Below are positions 16,190 to 25,540 of a stretch of DNA of 64,000 nucleotides, piece by piece. Where the stretch lies: the NCBI GenBank assembly GCA_965116355.1, contig OZ220679.1:2046001-2110000 (forward strand). Direction: 5' to 3'. This stretch comes from UBA1127 sp965116355. GTDB lineage: Bacteria > Chloroflexota > Dehalococcoidia > Lucifugimonadales > UBA1127. The number at the start of each line of letters is the position of its first letter. Position 1 is the stretch's first letter. Made by a program: the position numbers and the translations under genes. The notes beneath the pieces were generated by a model, which saw only the letters and a list, made by a program, of their open reading frames with translations, was not told the DNA's origin and did not search any database.

Positions 16190-16393
16190 CTACATATCCA
16201 TCCGTTTCTCGCCGGAGAGGTACGGTTCAGGTTCCTTCGAGAACGCGACGCGACAACCGGGCCCGCAGAAGTAGTAGGTCACGCCATTGTAGTCGTGCGT
16301 GCCGCCGGGGGGCTTCTTCGTGTCGACCTGCATGTGGCACACGGGATCCTCAGCCTTGGGGCTCCCGAACAGTCCAAGGAATGGCGGAGTCAT
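16190..16393 (-). CDS. YHS-domain metal-binding protein
   Basis: A 67-residue protein: DPVCHMQVDTKKPPGG, then YNGVTYYFCGPGCRVAFSKEPEPYL, the YHS domain with its three Cys residues. YHS domains are found in or next to copper and heavy-metal ATPases and are thought to bind metal. GAAGGAGG places the start at ATG 16393, not at an in-frame GTG five codons earlier whose codons are the ribosome site itself. It lies 78 bases downstream of copA on the same strand, so the two probably form one operon. Confidence 0.85.
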   Translation of the reverse strand: MTPPFLGLFGSPKAEDPVCHMQVDTKKPPGGTHDYNGVTYYFCGPGCRVAFSKEPEPYLSGEKRMDM

Positions 16394-16471
16394 CCTTTCC
16401 TCCTTCACCGGGTCCGTGCTTCGAGGGCGAGCCGGGCCTTCCCGGAACCATTGGACGTCATCGGCGGTCGT

Positions 16472-18976
16472 TCAGCGCGGGGGGCGGAATCCGTTCAGGC
16501 GCAAGGAATTGCCGACGACGGTCAATGAACTGATGGCCATGGCGGCCGCAGCCAGCATCGGGTTCAGGAAGCCCTTGTCGCCAAAGGCAAACTCCAGATA
16601 CGACGGCACATAACCGATAGCGGTGTTGAACAGCAGGTAGAAGGCGCCCGCCGCGATGGGAATGAGGCACACGTTATAGAAGAAGGCCCAGAACAGGTTC
16701 TGGCGGATGACCCGCGTTGTGGCGTTACTGAGGGCAAACGTGGTGAGCAGCCCGCGCAGATCCCCGCGCAGCAGTGTGACCTGCGCCGATTCGATCGCGG
16801 CTTCTGTGCCGTTGCCCATCGCGATGCCCACGTCCGCCTGCGCGAGGGCGGGCGCGTCATTGATGCCGTCTCCGACCATCGCGACGATCTTGCGCTCGTA
16901 CTGGAGCTGACGGATCTTGAGGGCCTTCTCGTCAGGGTGGACGCCGGCAATGACCTGCACAATGCCAAGCCTGCGCGCGATGGCCTCGGCCGTCCGCTTG
17001 TTGTCGCCACTCAGCATGACGGGTTCCATGCTCATGGAGCGCAGCTTGGAGACGACCTCGTAAGCTTCCGGCTTGATCGTGTCCTGGACACTCATGATGG
17101 CCGAGAGGCTGTCGCCGATGGACACGAAAATGGGCGTTCGCCCGTTCGCCGCCATGGCGCCGGCGCGCGAGGCGACGGATGATGCGTCGACGCCGAGAGC
17201 GGACATCAAGCGCCCATTGCCGACCGCCACTCTCCGGTTGCCCACGAGGCCAATGACGCCCTCTCCGGGGAAGTACTGGAATTCATCAACGTCTTCAAGC
17301 TTCAGGCCGCGTTCCTCCGCCGCGTCCAGCAAGGCCTGGGCGAAGGGGTGCTCAGAGTTGCGCTCAACGGATGCGGCAAGCCGGAGGGACTCGCTCTCGC
17401 CGACGCCGAACGCCATGAGGTCAGTCAGGACGGGCCTGCCGACGGTGAGCGTTCCGGTCTTGTCGAGGACGACGGTGGTCGCCGAGTGGGCGCGCTCCAA
17501 GCCCTCGGCGGTGCGGATCAGCACGCCGTGGGACGCGCCAACGCCCGTGCCGACGACAATGGCCGTCGGTGTGGCGAGGCCGAGGGCGCAGGGGCAGGCG
17601 ACTATGAGCACGGCGACGAAGGTCATGATCGCGTACGACAGCGACGGGGCTGGACCCAAGGCATACCAAAGGACAAAGGCGGCAAAACCAATGGCAAGGA
17701 CCGTCGGCACAAAGTAGGACGCGACCACGTCCACAGTCCGCTGCACGGGCGCCTTGGACACCTGTGCCTCTTCAACCATGCGAATGATGTTGGCGAGGAG
17801 GGTCTGGGCGCCCACCTTGGCGGCGCGGAAGGTGAACGTCCCGGTGCCGTTGACGGTTGCTCCGTACACGGAATCGCCGGCGCCCTTTTCGATGGGCAGG
17901 CTTTCGCCGGTGAGCATCGACTCATCGACGGAGGACGCGCCCTCCAGCACGATGCCGTCGACAGGGATGCGTTCGCCGGGGAGCACCTGAACGACGTCGC
18001 CGACAAAGACCTCCTCTACGGGGACCTCGATCTCCGTGCCGTTTCGCACGACACGGGCGGTGCGGGACTGCAGATGCAGGAGGCGGTTGATGGCTTCCGA
18101 CGTGCGCCTTCGGCTGCTGGCCTCAAGGAAACGCCCGACCAGAATCAGCGCCACAATCACGGCGGCGGTGTCAAAGAAGAGGGTGGTCGGCATTTCCCTC
18201 GCGATGAAGTAGTCCGGGAAGAGGACAATGGACACGCTGAACAGGTACGCCGTGCCAACGCCTATGGAAATCAGGGTATACATGTTAGCGGTCCGAAACC
18301 GCAGCACGCCGATGCCGTTGACGAAGAACCCGCCACCCGCCCAGATGACGACGGGCGTTGCCAGCGCCCAAAGGGTCCACTTGGACTGCAGGAACTCCGG
18401 AGCCCAGGGGAAGACGGTGTCGAGGCTCCCGATGAGCACGAGGGCTCCAAGAACGAGCGCCACGACTGCCTTCAGGCGCAACCCTCGGGCTTCGCGTTCG
18501 CGCTCCTGCCTCCGCATGAGCTCGTCCTCAGCGGACTCGGACGCGACGCCTTCCATGCGATAGCCCGCTTCCTCAACGGCGTCCTTGAGAGCATCGAGAG
18601 ACACCATTCCCGCAACGAAGTCCACAGCGGCCTTCTCCGAGGCGAGGTTCACCCGGGCTGCCTGGACGCCCGAAATGCCGTTGAGGGCGTGTTCGACGTG
18701 CATGACGCAGGAGCCGCAGGTCATGCCGCCGATGTTCAGGTTTGTGGTCTCGACAGGGATGGAGAACCCCGCTCTCGCGACGGCTGTGCTCAAGTCCTGT
18801 TGGGACAGCGATTGCCGCGGAAAGACGTCAAGGACGGCGGCGGAAGTCACCAGGTCGAGCCGAACGTCCGCCACGCCGGGGACGGCGCGAAGGGCGTCCT
18901 CGAGATCGGCGGCGCCTTCGTCCGACGTGAGGCCGACGATCGGCAGCGTAACGCGTTCAATGGCTGTGCTACTCAT
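16472..18976 (-). CDS. copA: Copper-exporting P1B-type ATPase
   Basis: An 834-residue membrane ATPase that pumps Cu+ out of the cytoplasm. N-terminus: a first HMA-like domain without its CxxC (VGLTSDEG where GMTCxxC is expected), then a normal one (GMTCGSC, Cys 87 and 90). Then the TM domain, TGES actuator motif, the metal-channel CPC at residues 461-463, the phosphorylated Asp in DKTGT (about 505), EHPFAQALL, and GDGINDAPAL. Two to three C-terminal helices carry the family Asn and MSS-type residues (NPMLAAAAMAISSLTVVGNSLRL). Start ATG 18976 after AAGAGAG. Confidence 0.95.
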   Translation of the reverse strand: MSSTAIERVTLPIVGLTSDEGAADLEDALRAVPGVADVRLDLVTSAAVLDVFPRQSLSQQDLSTAVARAGFSIPVETTNLNIGGMTCGSCVMHVEHALNGISGVQAARVNLASEKAAVDFVAGMVSLDALKDAVEEAGYRMEGVASESAEDELMRRQEREREARGLRLKAVVALVLGALVLIGSLDTVFPWAPEFLQSKWTLWALATPVVIWAGGGFFVNGIGVLRFRTANMYTLISIGVGTAYLFSVSIVLFPDYFIAREMPTTLFFDTAAVIVALILVGRFLEASSRRRTSEAINRLLHLQSRTARVVRNGTEIEVPVEEVFVGDVVQVLPGERIPVDGIVLEGASSVDESMLTGESLPIEKGAGDSVYGATVNGTGTFTFRAAKVGAQTLLANIIRMVEEAQVSKAPVQRTVDVVASYFVPTVLAIGFAAFVLWYALGPAPSLSYAIMTFVAVLIVACPCALGLATPTAIVVGTGVGASHGVLIRTAEGLERAHSATTVVLDKTGTLTVGRPVLTDLMAFGVGESESLRLAASVERNSEHPFAQALLDAAEERGLKLEDVDEFQYFPGEGVIGLVGNRRVAVGNGRLMSALGVDASSVASRAGAMAANGRTPIFVSIGDSLSAIMSVQDTIKPEAYEVVSKLRSMSMEPVMLSGDNKRTAEAIARRLGIVQVIAGVHPDEKALKIRQLQYERKIVAMVGDGINDAPALAQADVGIAMGNGTEAAIESAQVTLLRGDLRGLLTTFALSNATTRVIRQNLFWAFFYNVCLIPIAAGAFYLLFNTAIGYVPSYLEFAFGDKGFLNPMLAAAAMAISSLTVVGNSLRLNGFRPPR

Positions 18977-19174
18977 GGGCACTCTCTTCGATGTGTCATT
19001 GCGTCAGTCCTGTGCCAGAGGCGCAAAGGCATGCGCACTCCAGCAACTACATAGGATACGCGCCACCCCATTGGGCGTAAAGGGAAGCGAGGCGCATGCC
19101 GGAGAGGCTTCGGACGAGTGGACGACTGCGCGCAGGGAGCCGCCGCTTGGCGCGCCATAGTGGCAGGGCTCATG

Positions 19175-19180
19175 TACAAT
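19175..19180 (+). promoter_or_regulatory. -10 box immediately before the TauE/SafE gene
   Basis: TACAAT lies only nine bases before ATG 19189, so a transcript from it would have almost no leader. No convincing -35 is seen. The mRNA may be leaderless. Confidence 0.35.
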
Positions 19181-19188
19181 GGTGAACC

Positions 19189-19926
19189 ATGCCGATAGAT
19201 ACAACGCTTATTCTCGTCGGCCTCATTATTTTCATTGCCTCCGCCATCAAGATCACGTTTGGCGTCGGCTTTGCGTTGATTGGAACTCCTCTGTTGCTCC
19301 TGGTGATGGAGCCCAACAAGGTGGTCGGCTTCATCGCACCGTTGATCCTGCTGCAGGACATGATCATCCTCAGCCAGACCTGGAGGCACGTGCCGTGGCG
19401 GCATGCAGCAATGCTCGCCGCGGCCGCGGTTGTGGTGGCGCCCTTCTCGGCGCAGCTGCTTACTGTCCTGGACCCACGCACGCTGCAGATCACCATCTCC
19501 TCGATAATCATCGTCGTGGGCCTTGCCCTTCTCGCCGGGCTGCGCCTCAGTATCCGGCGGGAGCCGGTGGCGATGGTTGCCGGCGGAGCGGTCAGCGGGC
19601 TGGTCTTCCCGCTCTCTGGCATCTCAGGCCCGCCCGTTGCGCTTCTGCTCGTGAACCAACAGTGGCCTGTCCAGACCATGCGGGCCGTGCTCGCTGCGTA
19701 CCTGGTGGTACTGGAGGTTGTGACCATTGCCGTATTCGCCGTCAATGGGGTGGTGAATGTCGGGTCGCTGGTAGAGGACGTTTTCATGCTGCCGTTCCTT
19801 GGCATGTCCGTGGTCCTGTCGGCCATCATCCTTCGCAAGCTTAAGCCGGAGTACTACCGCCGCTGTGTCACGCTGATCGTGGTCGCCGCCGCGCTGCTTG
19901 GCGTCGTGAACCTGATAGTGAGCTGA
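19189..19926 (+). CDS. TauE/SafE (TSUP) family permease
   Basis: A 245-residue protein with about eight hydrophobic helices. IKITFGVGFALIGTPLLLLV in the first helix pair and SGLVFPLSGISGPPVALLLV in the second half are the two repeated TSUP signatures (G-G-GxGxP-like). The family exports or imports organosulfonates, sulfite and related anions. No partner gene is adjacent. GGTGA between the -10 box and the ATG is the only ribosome-site candidate. Confidence 0.85.
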   Translation: MPIDTTLILVGLIIFIASAIKITFGVGFALIGTPLLLLVMEPNKVVGFIAPLILLQDMIILSQTWRHVPWRHAAMLAAAAVVVAPFSAQLLTVLDPRTLQITISSIIIVVGLALLAGLRLSIRREPVAMVAGGAVSGLVFPLSGISGPPVALLLVNQQWPVQTMRAVLAAYLVVLEVVTIAVFAVNGVVNVGSLVEDVFMLPFLGMSVVLSAIILRKLKPEYYRRCVTLIVVAAALLGVVNLIVS

Positions 19927-19991
19927 CCGGCCGTTCATGCAACGCAACAAGGCAAGGGGCGTGATAGACTGAAGATGCTACACCCTCTCCG

Positions 19992-20015
19992 CACCCTGGA
20001 CTGCATGTCAGGGTG
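19992..20015. promoter_or_regulatory. Inverted repeat upstream of lon
   Basis: CACCCTG (19992-19998) and CAGGGTG (20009-20015) are perfect 7-bp arms with a 10-base spacer, 30 bases before the lon start. It could be an operator or an mRNA hairpin near the ribosome site. It does not match the HspR (HAIR) consensus. Confidence 0.4.
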
Positions 20016-20044
20016 ACGTGCCACTTTCCGCAGGAGGCGCCTTT

Positions 20045-22393
20045 GTGAGTCCTCGCCGGCGAAAGCCCAGTCTCCAGCAATTCCCGATGCTGGTGCGCCG
20101 CGACGTCGTGGTGTTTCCGCGCGTCATGGGGCAGGTCATGGTATTCCGCCCCATCTTCCAGCGCGCCGTGGACGAAGCGATGGCTGGCGACCGCCAGATC
20201 GTCGTGGTTGGGCGGCGAAACCGGGAGGAGCGCGACTTCACCCCGGAAGACCTGTACACGATCGGCACGTTGGCCACGGTCAATCGCGTCATGCGCCTGC
20301 CCGACGGCACGGCCAGTGTTGTGCTCGAGGGATTCCAGCGCGTCTCCATCGAAAACGTGACGGAGACCGATCCGTTCTACCGGGGTTCGGTCCTGGCCCT
20401 GGAGGAGCCGTCGGAGGAATCGATGGAGGCCGAGGCCACCCGACGCGCGGTGCTGGAGCTGCTGGGCGAGGCGGTGAAGACATCGCACCATCTGGGCGAG
20501 GAGGACTACATCGCCGCGCTGAACGCGGCCAACAGCGGAGAGGTGGCAGACCAGGTGGCGAACTCGCTGCAGCTCCCGGTCGAGGAGGCGCAGGAGGTGC
20601 TGGAGCTGCTCGACCCCGACGCACGGCTGGAGCACGTGCACCGCCTGCTCGCCCGCGAACTGGAGGTGCTGCGCCTGCAGAACCGCATGCAGTCAGCCGT
20701 GCAGGAGGAAGTGGAGAAGACGCAGCGCGAGCACATACTGCGCGAGCATCTTCGCATGATCCAGGACCAATTGAAGGACGTTGACCCCACGCACAAGGAG
20801 GCCAACGACCTGAACACTCGCATTGAGCAGGCGGGAATGCCGGAGGCCGTCAGGGACAAGGCGCTGGAGGAGATGAACCGGCTGTCAATGATCCCGAGCA
20901 TGTCGCCGGAATCCTCCGTGTTGCGCAACTACCTGGACTGGATGGTCTCGCTGCCGTGGAGCGCGTCAACGGAAGACAACCTCGACACCGTTCACGCCGC
21001 GAAGGTGCTCGACAAGAACCACTACGGGCTGCAGAACGTCAAGCAGCGCCTGCTCGAATTCATGGCGGTGCGGAAGCTCTCGGCCGGCAAGCTGCGGTCG
21101 CCGGTGCTCTGTCTGGTGGGACCGCCGGGCGTCGGCAAGACCTCGCTGGGGCGCTCCATCGCCGAGGCGCTCGGACGCGTCTTCGTGCGGGTTAGCCTTG
21201 GAGGCGTGCGCGACGAGGCCGAGGTCCGCGGACACCGCCGCACCTACGTCGGCTCGCTGCCCGGTCGCATTGTGCAGGCGATGAAAACGGCGGGAGTGGT
21301 CAACCCGGTTTTCATGCTGGACGAGCTGGACAAGATGGGGTCGGACTTTCGCGGCGACCCATCGTCGGCGCTGCTGGAGGTGCTGGACCCGGAGCAGAAC
21401 CACGCATTCAGCGACCACTACCTCGAAGTGCCTTACGACCTGTCGAAGGTACTGTTCATTGCGACGGCCAACGTGCTGGACCCGGTCATTCCCGCGCTGC
21501 GAGACCGGCTTGAGGTGCTGGAACTGCCAGGGTACACCGAGGACGAGAAGATCCACATCGCCAAGCAATTCCTGGCGCCCAAGCAGGCGGAGGAGAACGG
21601 GCTCGGCGACAGGCGTGTGCCGTGGAGCGAGGAGCCGCTGCTGCACCTCATCCGCGGGTACACGCACGAGGCAGGCGTTCGGAACCTCGAGCGAGAGATC
21701 GGCGGGGTGTACCGCAAGGTGGCGAAAACCGTCGCCGACGGCGGCAAGGCGCCGTCCCGCATCACGACGAACTACCTGACCAAGGCCATCGGGCCGGCGA
21801 GGTACACGTGGGGCGCGGCGGAAGAGCAGGACGAGATCGGCGTCGCGACGGGCGTGGCCCGCACGGCGGTGGGCGGCGATGTGCTCTCGGTCGAGGTGAG
21901 TGTCGTCGACGGCAAGGGCGACTTGACGCTGACCGGGTCGCTCGGCGACGTGATGAAGGAGTCGGCGCAGGCGGCGTTGAGTTACGCGCGGGCGCGCTCG
22001 CACAGCTTCAAGCTGCCGCCCAAGGTCTTCGAGGAGAACAACATCCACATCCACGTGCCGTCCGGCGCGGTGCCAAAGGACGGGCCCTCGGCGGGCGTGA
22101 CGCTGGCGACGGCGTTGGTGTCTGCGCTGGGCCGGCTGCCCGTGCGCAAGGACGTCGCGATGACGGGCGAGGTCACCCTGCGCGGTCGCGTGCTGGAGGT
22201 GGGCGGCATCAAGGAGAAGGTGCTGGCCGCGCACAGGGCGGGCATCACGACCTTCGTGCTGCCGAAGAAGAACAACCGGGACCTAGAGGACGTGCCGTCG
22301 CAGGTACGGCGCACGCTGAACTTCGTGCCCGTGGAGAACATGGACGAGGTGCTGGCCGTCGCGCTGCTTCCCGCGATGCGGGCCGAGGGTTAG
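20045..22393 (+). CDS. lon: ATP-dependent Lon protease
   Basis: A 782-residue LonA protease: N-terminal substrate-binding domain (PMLVRRDVVVFPRVMGQVMV), coiled helical region, AAA+ module with Walker A GPPGVGKTS (about 359-367) and Walker B VFMLDELDKM, then the protease domain with catalytic Ser 682 (KDGPSAG) and Lys 725 (GGIKEK). Lon degrades misfolded and regulatory proteins in the cytoplasm. AGGAGG at 20032-20037 points to GTG 20045; an earlier GTG at 20018 would put that ribosome site inside the gene. Confidence 0.95.
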   Translation: MSPRRRKPSLQQFPMLVRRDVVVFPRVMGQVMVFRPIFQRAVDEAMAGDRQIVVVGRRNREERDFTPEDLYTIGTLATVNRVMRLPDGTASVVLEGFQRVSIENVTETDPFYRGSVLALEEPSEESMEAEATRRAVLELLGEAVKTSHHLGEEDYIAALNAANSGEVADQVANSLQLPVEEAQEVLELLDPDARLEHVHRLLARELEVLRLQNRMQSAVQEEVEKTQREHILREHLRMIQDQLKDVDPTHKEANDLNTRIEQAGMPEAVRDKALEEMNRLSMIPSMSPESSVLRNYLDWMVSLPWSASTEDNLDTVHAAKVLDKNHYGLQNVKQRLLEFMAVRKLSAGKLRSPVLCLVGPPGVGKTSLGRSIAEALGRVFVRVSLGGVRDEAEVRGHRRTYVGSLPGRIVQAMKTAGVVNPVFMLDELDKMGSDFRGDPSSALLEVLDPEQNHAFSDHYLEVPYDLSKVLFIATANVLDPVIPALRDRLEVLELPGYTEDEKIHIAKQFLAPKQAEENGLGDRRVPWSEEPLLHLIRGYTHEAGVRNLEREIGGVYRKVAKTVADGGKAPSRITTNYLTKAIGPARYTWGAAEEQDEIGVATGVARTAVGGDVLSVEVSVVDGKGDLTLTGSLGDVMKESAQAALSYARARSHSFKLPPKVFEENNIHIHVPSGAVPKDGPSAGVTLATALVSALGRLPVRKDVAMTGEVTLRGRVLEVGGIKEKVLAAHRAGITTFVLPKKNNRDLEDVPSQVRRTLNFVPVENMDEVLAVALLPAMRAEG

Positions 22394-22476
22394 GTTGCGA
22401 GCCTATTGACAATCTGAGAAAATCTACACGGTGAAGCCCGGCCTTTGAACGGGAGCAGGCCGGAGAGAGGTGCAAC

Positions 22477-22695
22477 GTGTTTGGGCTATTCCGCGGCGGG
22501 TTCGGCCTGCCCGAGATCATTCTGATCCTTTTCATCGTGCTGCTGCTCTTCGGAGCGACGAGGTTGCCGCAGCTTGCGAAGTCCATGGGCTCGGCAATCA
22601 AGGAGTTCCGGAAGGCCGCCGGGCCATCGCTGGACGATGGCTCGACCGACACGAAGGCGACGAACCGGCGCACGAGGTCACGCAAGGCGTCGTAG
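22477..22695 (+). CDS. tatA: Sec-independent translocase subunit TatA
   Basis: A 72-residue TatA/E protein: a short N-terminal segment with LPEIILILFIVLLLFGATRLPQLAKSMGSAIKEFRKA, i.e. one membrane helix, the FGxxxLP hinge and an amphipathic helix, followed by a polar basic tail. TatA forms the pore that exports folded proteins, including many cofactor-bearing oxidoreductases. Start GTG 22477 after GAGAGAGG. A 7-bp hairpin (CCGGCCT/AGGCCGG, 22438-22463) precedes it. No tatC is nearby. Confidence 0.93.
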   Translation: MFGLFRGGFGLPEIILILFIVLLLFGATRLPQLAKSMGSAIKEFRKAAGPSLDDGSTDTKATNRRTRSRKAS

Positions 22696-22718
22696 CGTGC
22701 CAACCGCCTGACATGGCG

Positions 22719-22749
22719 AGGGCCCCGCTCCAATCAGCGGGGCCCTTTT
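22719..22749 (+). terminator. Rho-independent terminator after tatA
   Basis: AGGGCCCCGCT (22719-22729) pairs with AGCGGGGCCCT (22736-22746), followed by TTT. It separates tatA from the convergent FakA-like gene. Confidence 0.88.
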
Positions 22750-22773
22750 GTGTGCATTCGACCTTTGGCGTTG

Positions 22774-24396
22774 CTATTCGATGGACACGAGGTAGTGATA
22801 GTGGGGCTGGCCGCCATAGACGACCTCGACCTCTAGGTCGGCCTGGAGGCCGGAGATGGCGTCCGCGGCGAAGAGGGCATCGCCGTGGGTGGCGTCGCCG
22901 CCGTAGTAGAGGGTGACCAGCGAGCCTTCCTCGGGCTCGGCGGCACGCACGAGCCCGAGGAGCGCGTCCTGCACGGCTGGCTCTGAGGCCGCAAGTTTGC
23001 CCCGCAGCAGAGCCATAACCTCGCCCGCGCGCACTTGCGTGCCGTCGATGACTGCGTCGCGAACGGCGGTCACGACCTCCCCATCGGCCACGGACTCCGC
23101 GCCCTCCGTCATGGACTCCGCGTTCTCGTCGAGGTCTCGGATGGGAGAGAAGCCCAGCATTGCGGCGATGCCCTGCGGCAAGGAGGTCGTCGGGACGACG
23201 CGCGCGGGGATGGGGGACATCTCGGCTGCCTGACGCGCGGAGGCTACGATGTTCTTGTTGTTGGGCAACAACACTGCCGACTCGGCGTGCAGCGACCGGA
23301 TCCCCTCCAGCAGCTCCTCCGTGCTGGGGTTCATGGTCTGACCGCCGGAGACGATCACTTCCACGCCAAGGCTCCGGAAGACACCCTCCAGGCCGTCGCC
23401 GCGCACCACAGCCAGGACGCTTACCGCGGCCGGCGGTCCGTCCGTGCGGGCCGCGCGGAAGTCCTGGTGCTGGTTGTCCATGCTCTCGATCTTGACCTGG
23501 TCCACCACACCCACCGAACGGCCAAGTTCGAGCAGGGAATCGGGTTCGAGCGTGTGGGCGTGGACGCGGACCGTGCGCGTATCGCCGATGACGACGGTGG
23601 AGTGGGCCATGGCGTGGATGGCGGCGCGCAGGCCCTCCGGGTCCAGAGCCTCGCCCGTGATGATGAACTGGGTGCAGAAGCCCCACACCTCTTCTTCAAC
23701 CGCCATCAGAAAGTCGTCAGATATGCGGCCGAGGCCCTCAACGTTCTCCATGCGGATGGACGCCGGATCCTCGCCCCTGAGGGCAAGCAGGCCGCCTTCG
23801 AGGAAGACGGAGAAGCCCTGACCTCCGGCGTCGACGACACCGGCGTCGCGGAGCACCTGGAGCTGCTCGGGGGTCTGAAGGACAGCTTCCCTGCAGACGG
23901 TGAGGCCAGCTTCCAGGAGCGCGAGGGCGTTCTCGGCTTCGGCGGCAGCGACCTGCATGGCCTCGCCAGTGCGCCGCATGACGGTGAGCATGGTGCCCTC
24001 GACGGGGTTGCTGACGGCGCGGTACGTGGCGGCGCCGCCCTGCGCGAAGGCGTCGGCGAGCTGGGCGATGTTGGCGTGGGGAAGCCCATCGACGGCCGAG
24101 GCGAGGCCTCGGATGAACTGCGAGAGGATGACGCCGCTGTTGCCGCGGGCGCCCATGAGCGCGCCGTGAGCGGCGGCGCTGGCCGTGTCCGAGAGCGCGG
24201 AACCATCGGCCTGTTGCGCGGCCTCGACGACGGTCTTCAGGGTAAGGAGCATGTTGGTGCCGGTGTCGCCGTCGGGCACGGGGAAGACGTTGAGGGCGTT
24301 GACGGCCTCGAGGTTGACCTCGAGGGCCTGCGCGCCGCCGGAGAGCAGGGTCAAGAGCCCGCCGGCGTCCAGATGTGTGGTGTTCCTGTCGTTCAC
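22774..24396 (-). CDS. DAK2-domain, FakA/YloV-like fatty acid kinase
   Basis: A 540-residue protein. N-terminal DAK2 (DhaL) ATP-binding domain: LNVFPVPDGDTGTNMLLT carries the Mg-binding Asp cluster, and HGALMGARGNSGVILSQFIRG is the phosphate loop. The middle and C-terminal halves (SVGVVDQVKIESMDNQH, GGQTMNPSTEELLEGI, LPNNKNI) match YloV/FakA. FakA phosphorylates fatty acids bound to a DegV-like FakB carrier. GTG 24396 is chosen after GGGAGGGG. Its divergence from rpmB is a common arrangement. Confidence 0.88.
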   Translation of the reverse strand: MNDRNTTHLDAGGLLTLLSGGAQALEVNLEAVNALNVFPVPDGDTGTNMLLTLKTVVEAAQQADGSALSDTASAAAHGALMGARGNSGVILSQFIRGLASAVDGLPHANIAQLADAFAQGGAATYRAVSNPVEGTMLTVMRRTGEAMQVAAAEAENALALLEAGLTVCREAVLQTPEQLQVLRDAGVVDAGGQGFSVFLEGGLLALRGEDPASIRMENVEGLGRISDDFLMAVEEEVWGFCTQFIITGEALDPEGLRAAIHAMAHSTVVIGDTRTVRVHAHTLEPDSLLELGRSVGVVDQVKIESMDNQHQDFRAARTDGPPAAVSVLAVVRGDGLEGVFRSLGVEVIVSGGQTMNPSTEELLEGIRSLHAESAVLLPNNKNIVASARQAAEMSPIPARVVPTTSLPQGIAAMLGFSPIRDLDENAESMTEGAESVADGEVVTAVRDAVIDGTQVRAGEVMALLRGKLAASEPAVQDALLGLVRAAEPEEGSLVTLYYGGDATHGDALFAADAISGLQADLEVEVVYGGQPHYHYLVSIE

Positions 24397-24464
24397 CGGG
24401 CAGCCCCTCCCGTCCGCTGTGTTTGCTTGCCCCGGCCCCAAGGCTGTGCTACTGTAATTTAGAA

Positions 24465-24493
24465 ATTGTAAGCAAGCGGTTATTGACCGTCAA
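24465..24493 (-). promoter_or_regulatory. Sigma-70-type promoter for the FakA-like gene
   Basis: On the minus strand, TTGACG (24493-24488) and TACAAT (24470-24465) are spaced by exactly 17 bases, about 70 bases before the start at 24396. On the plus strand, TTGCCC (24427-24432) and TACTGT (24450-24455), also 17 apart, may serve rpmB. Confidence 0.6.
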
Positions 24494-24503
24494 AAGGCAG
24501 GCC

Positions 24504-24695
24504 ATGGCAAGTTGTCAAATATGCGGCAAAGTTGGCGGCAGCGGCCACAACGTCAGCCACTCCAAGCGGCGCACCAACACCCGTTGGCTTCCCAATGTCC
24601 AGCGGGCGACCATGGTGATCAATGGCCAGCGCGTTCGGGTGAAGGCCTGCACGCGCTGCATCCGCAGCCAATACAAGCCCTCTCGCGTACGGTAG
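24504..24695 (+). CDS. rpmB: 50S ribosomal protein L28
   Basis: A 63-residue L28: MASCQICGKVGGSGHNVSHSKRRTNTRW then NVQRATMVINGQRVRVKACTRCIRS. It has the zinc-binding C+ form (CQIC and CTRC). L28 is a component of the large ribosomal subunit. ATG 24504 follows AAAAGGCAGG. Confidence 0.96.
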   Translation: MASCQICGKVGGSGHNVSHSKRRTNTRWLPNVQRATMVINGQRVRVKACTRCIRSQYKPSRVR

Positions 24696-24757
24696 ACCCG
24701 TGACCTTCTACGTTCCCCTGATCGCGCATCAGTCGAGGTGCGCCGTATCGGCGTCGC

Positions 24758-25435
24758 CTAGAGTTCACGGATGCTTCCGCGCAACCGGTTCATCGCCTCC
24801 GCGACGCTCTCCCTCTCGTTGAAGATGGCGGACCCGGCGACGAGCACCCTCGCGCCGTTCTTCACCACTTCTTCCGCCGTCTCAGCATTGATGCCGCCAT
24901 CCACCTCAAGCTCCGTCTCGAGTGAACGCTCGTCCAGCATGGCGCGTACCCTGCGCAACTTGGGCACGACGGATGAGATGAACCGCTGACCGCCGAAGCC
25001 GGGGTTCACGGTCATCACCAGCACGAGGTCGAGGTCGCCGACGATCTCTTCCAGGACGCTGGCGGGTGTCGAGGGGTTCAGGGCAACGCCGGAACGGGCG
25101 CCCGACTCCTTGATGAGATGGACTGTCCGGTGCAAATGCGCACAGGCTTCCGCATGCACGGTGAGGATGGACGCTCCAGCCTTCGCGAATTCCGGAATGA
25201 GCTGGTCCGGCGCATCCACCATAAGGTGAACGTCCAAGGGCAAACTGGTCCGAGAGCGCAGGGCGTCCACCAGCATGGGCCCGAAGGTCAGGTTGGGGAC
25301 AAAGTGACCGTCCATGACGTCGACGTGAATGTAGTCGGCGCCGGCGGCCTCAGCCTCGGCCACCTGGGCGCCGAAGGCAGCTGCGTCGGCGGAGAGGATG
25401 GACGGCGACACCTTGATACGTGAATTCCCTGGCAT
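24758..25435 (-). CDS. rpe: Ribulose-phosphate 3-epimerase
   Basis: A 225-residue TIM-barrel enzyme interconverting ribulose 5-phosphate and xylulose 5-phosphate. Seen: KVSPSILSAD, the metal-binding HVDVMDGHFVPNLTFGP, DVHLMVDAP, TVNPGFGGQRFI, VDGGIN and VAGSAIF, all family signatures. Start ATG 25435 after CAGGAGAG; the frame is open 28 codons further upstream but those codons have no family match. Confidence 0.95.
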   Translation of the reverse strand: MPGNSRIKVSPSILSADAAAFGAQVAEAEAAGADYIHVDVMDGHFVPNLTFGPMLVDALRSRTSLPLDVHLMVDAPDQLIPEFAKAGASILTVHAEACAHLHRTVHLIKESGARSGVALNPSTPASVLEEIVGDLDLVLVMTVNPGFGGQRFISSVVPKLRRVRAMLDERSLETELEVDGGINAETAEEVVKNGARVLVAGSAIFNERESVAEAMNRLRGSIREL

Positions 25436-25540
25436 TGCGCTCTCCTGCTGTATGGACAGTTTCGCAGTAGGGGCAGGTTTATGATATAGCATAAAGCGCC
25501 CCTGCTTTCCATCTTGCATAGAGAAGGGAGGTACGAGGGC

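Noticed and set aside
16154..16533. Plus-strand frames opposite the YHS gene
   Set aside because: They start inside the terminator and are antisense to a clear YHS domain.
15734..18976. Copper-responsive MerR (CueR) controlling copA
   Set aside because: The regulator has no Cys in its effector region, matches HspR better, and converges with the copA-YHS operon across a terminator.
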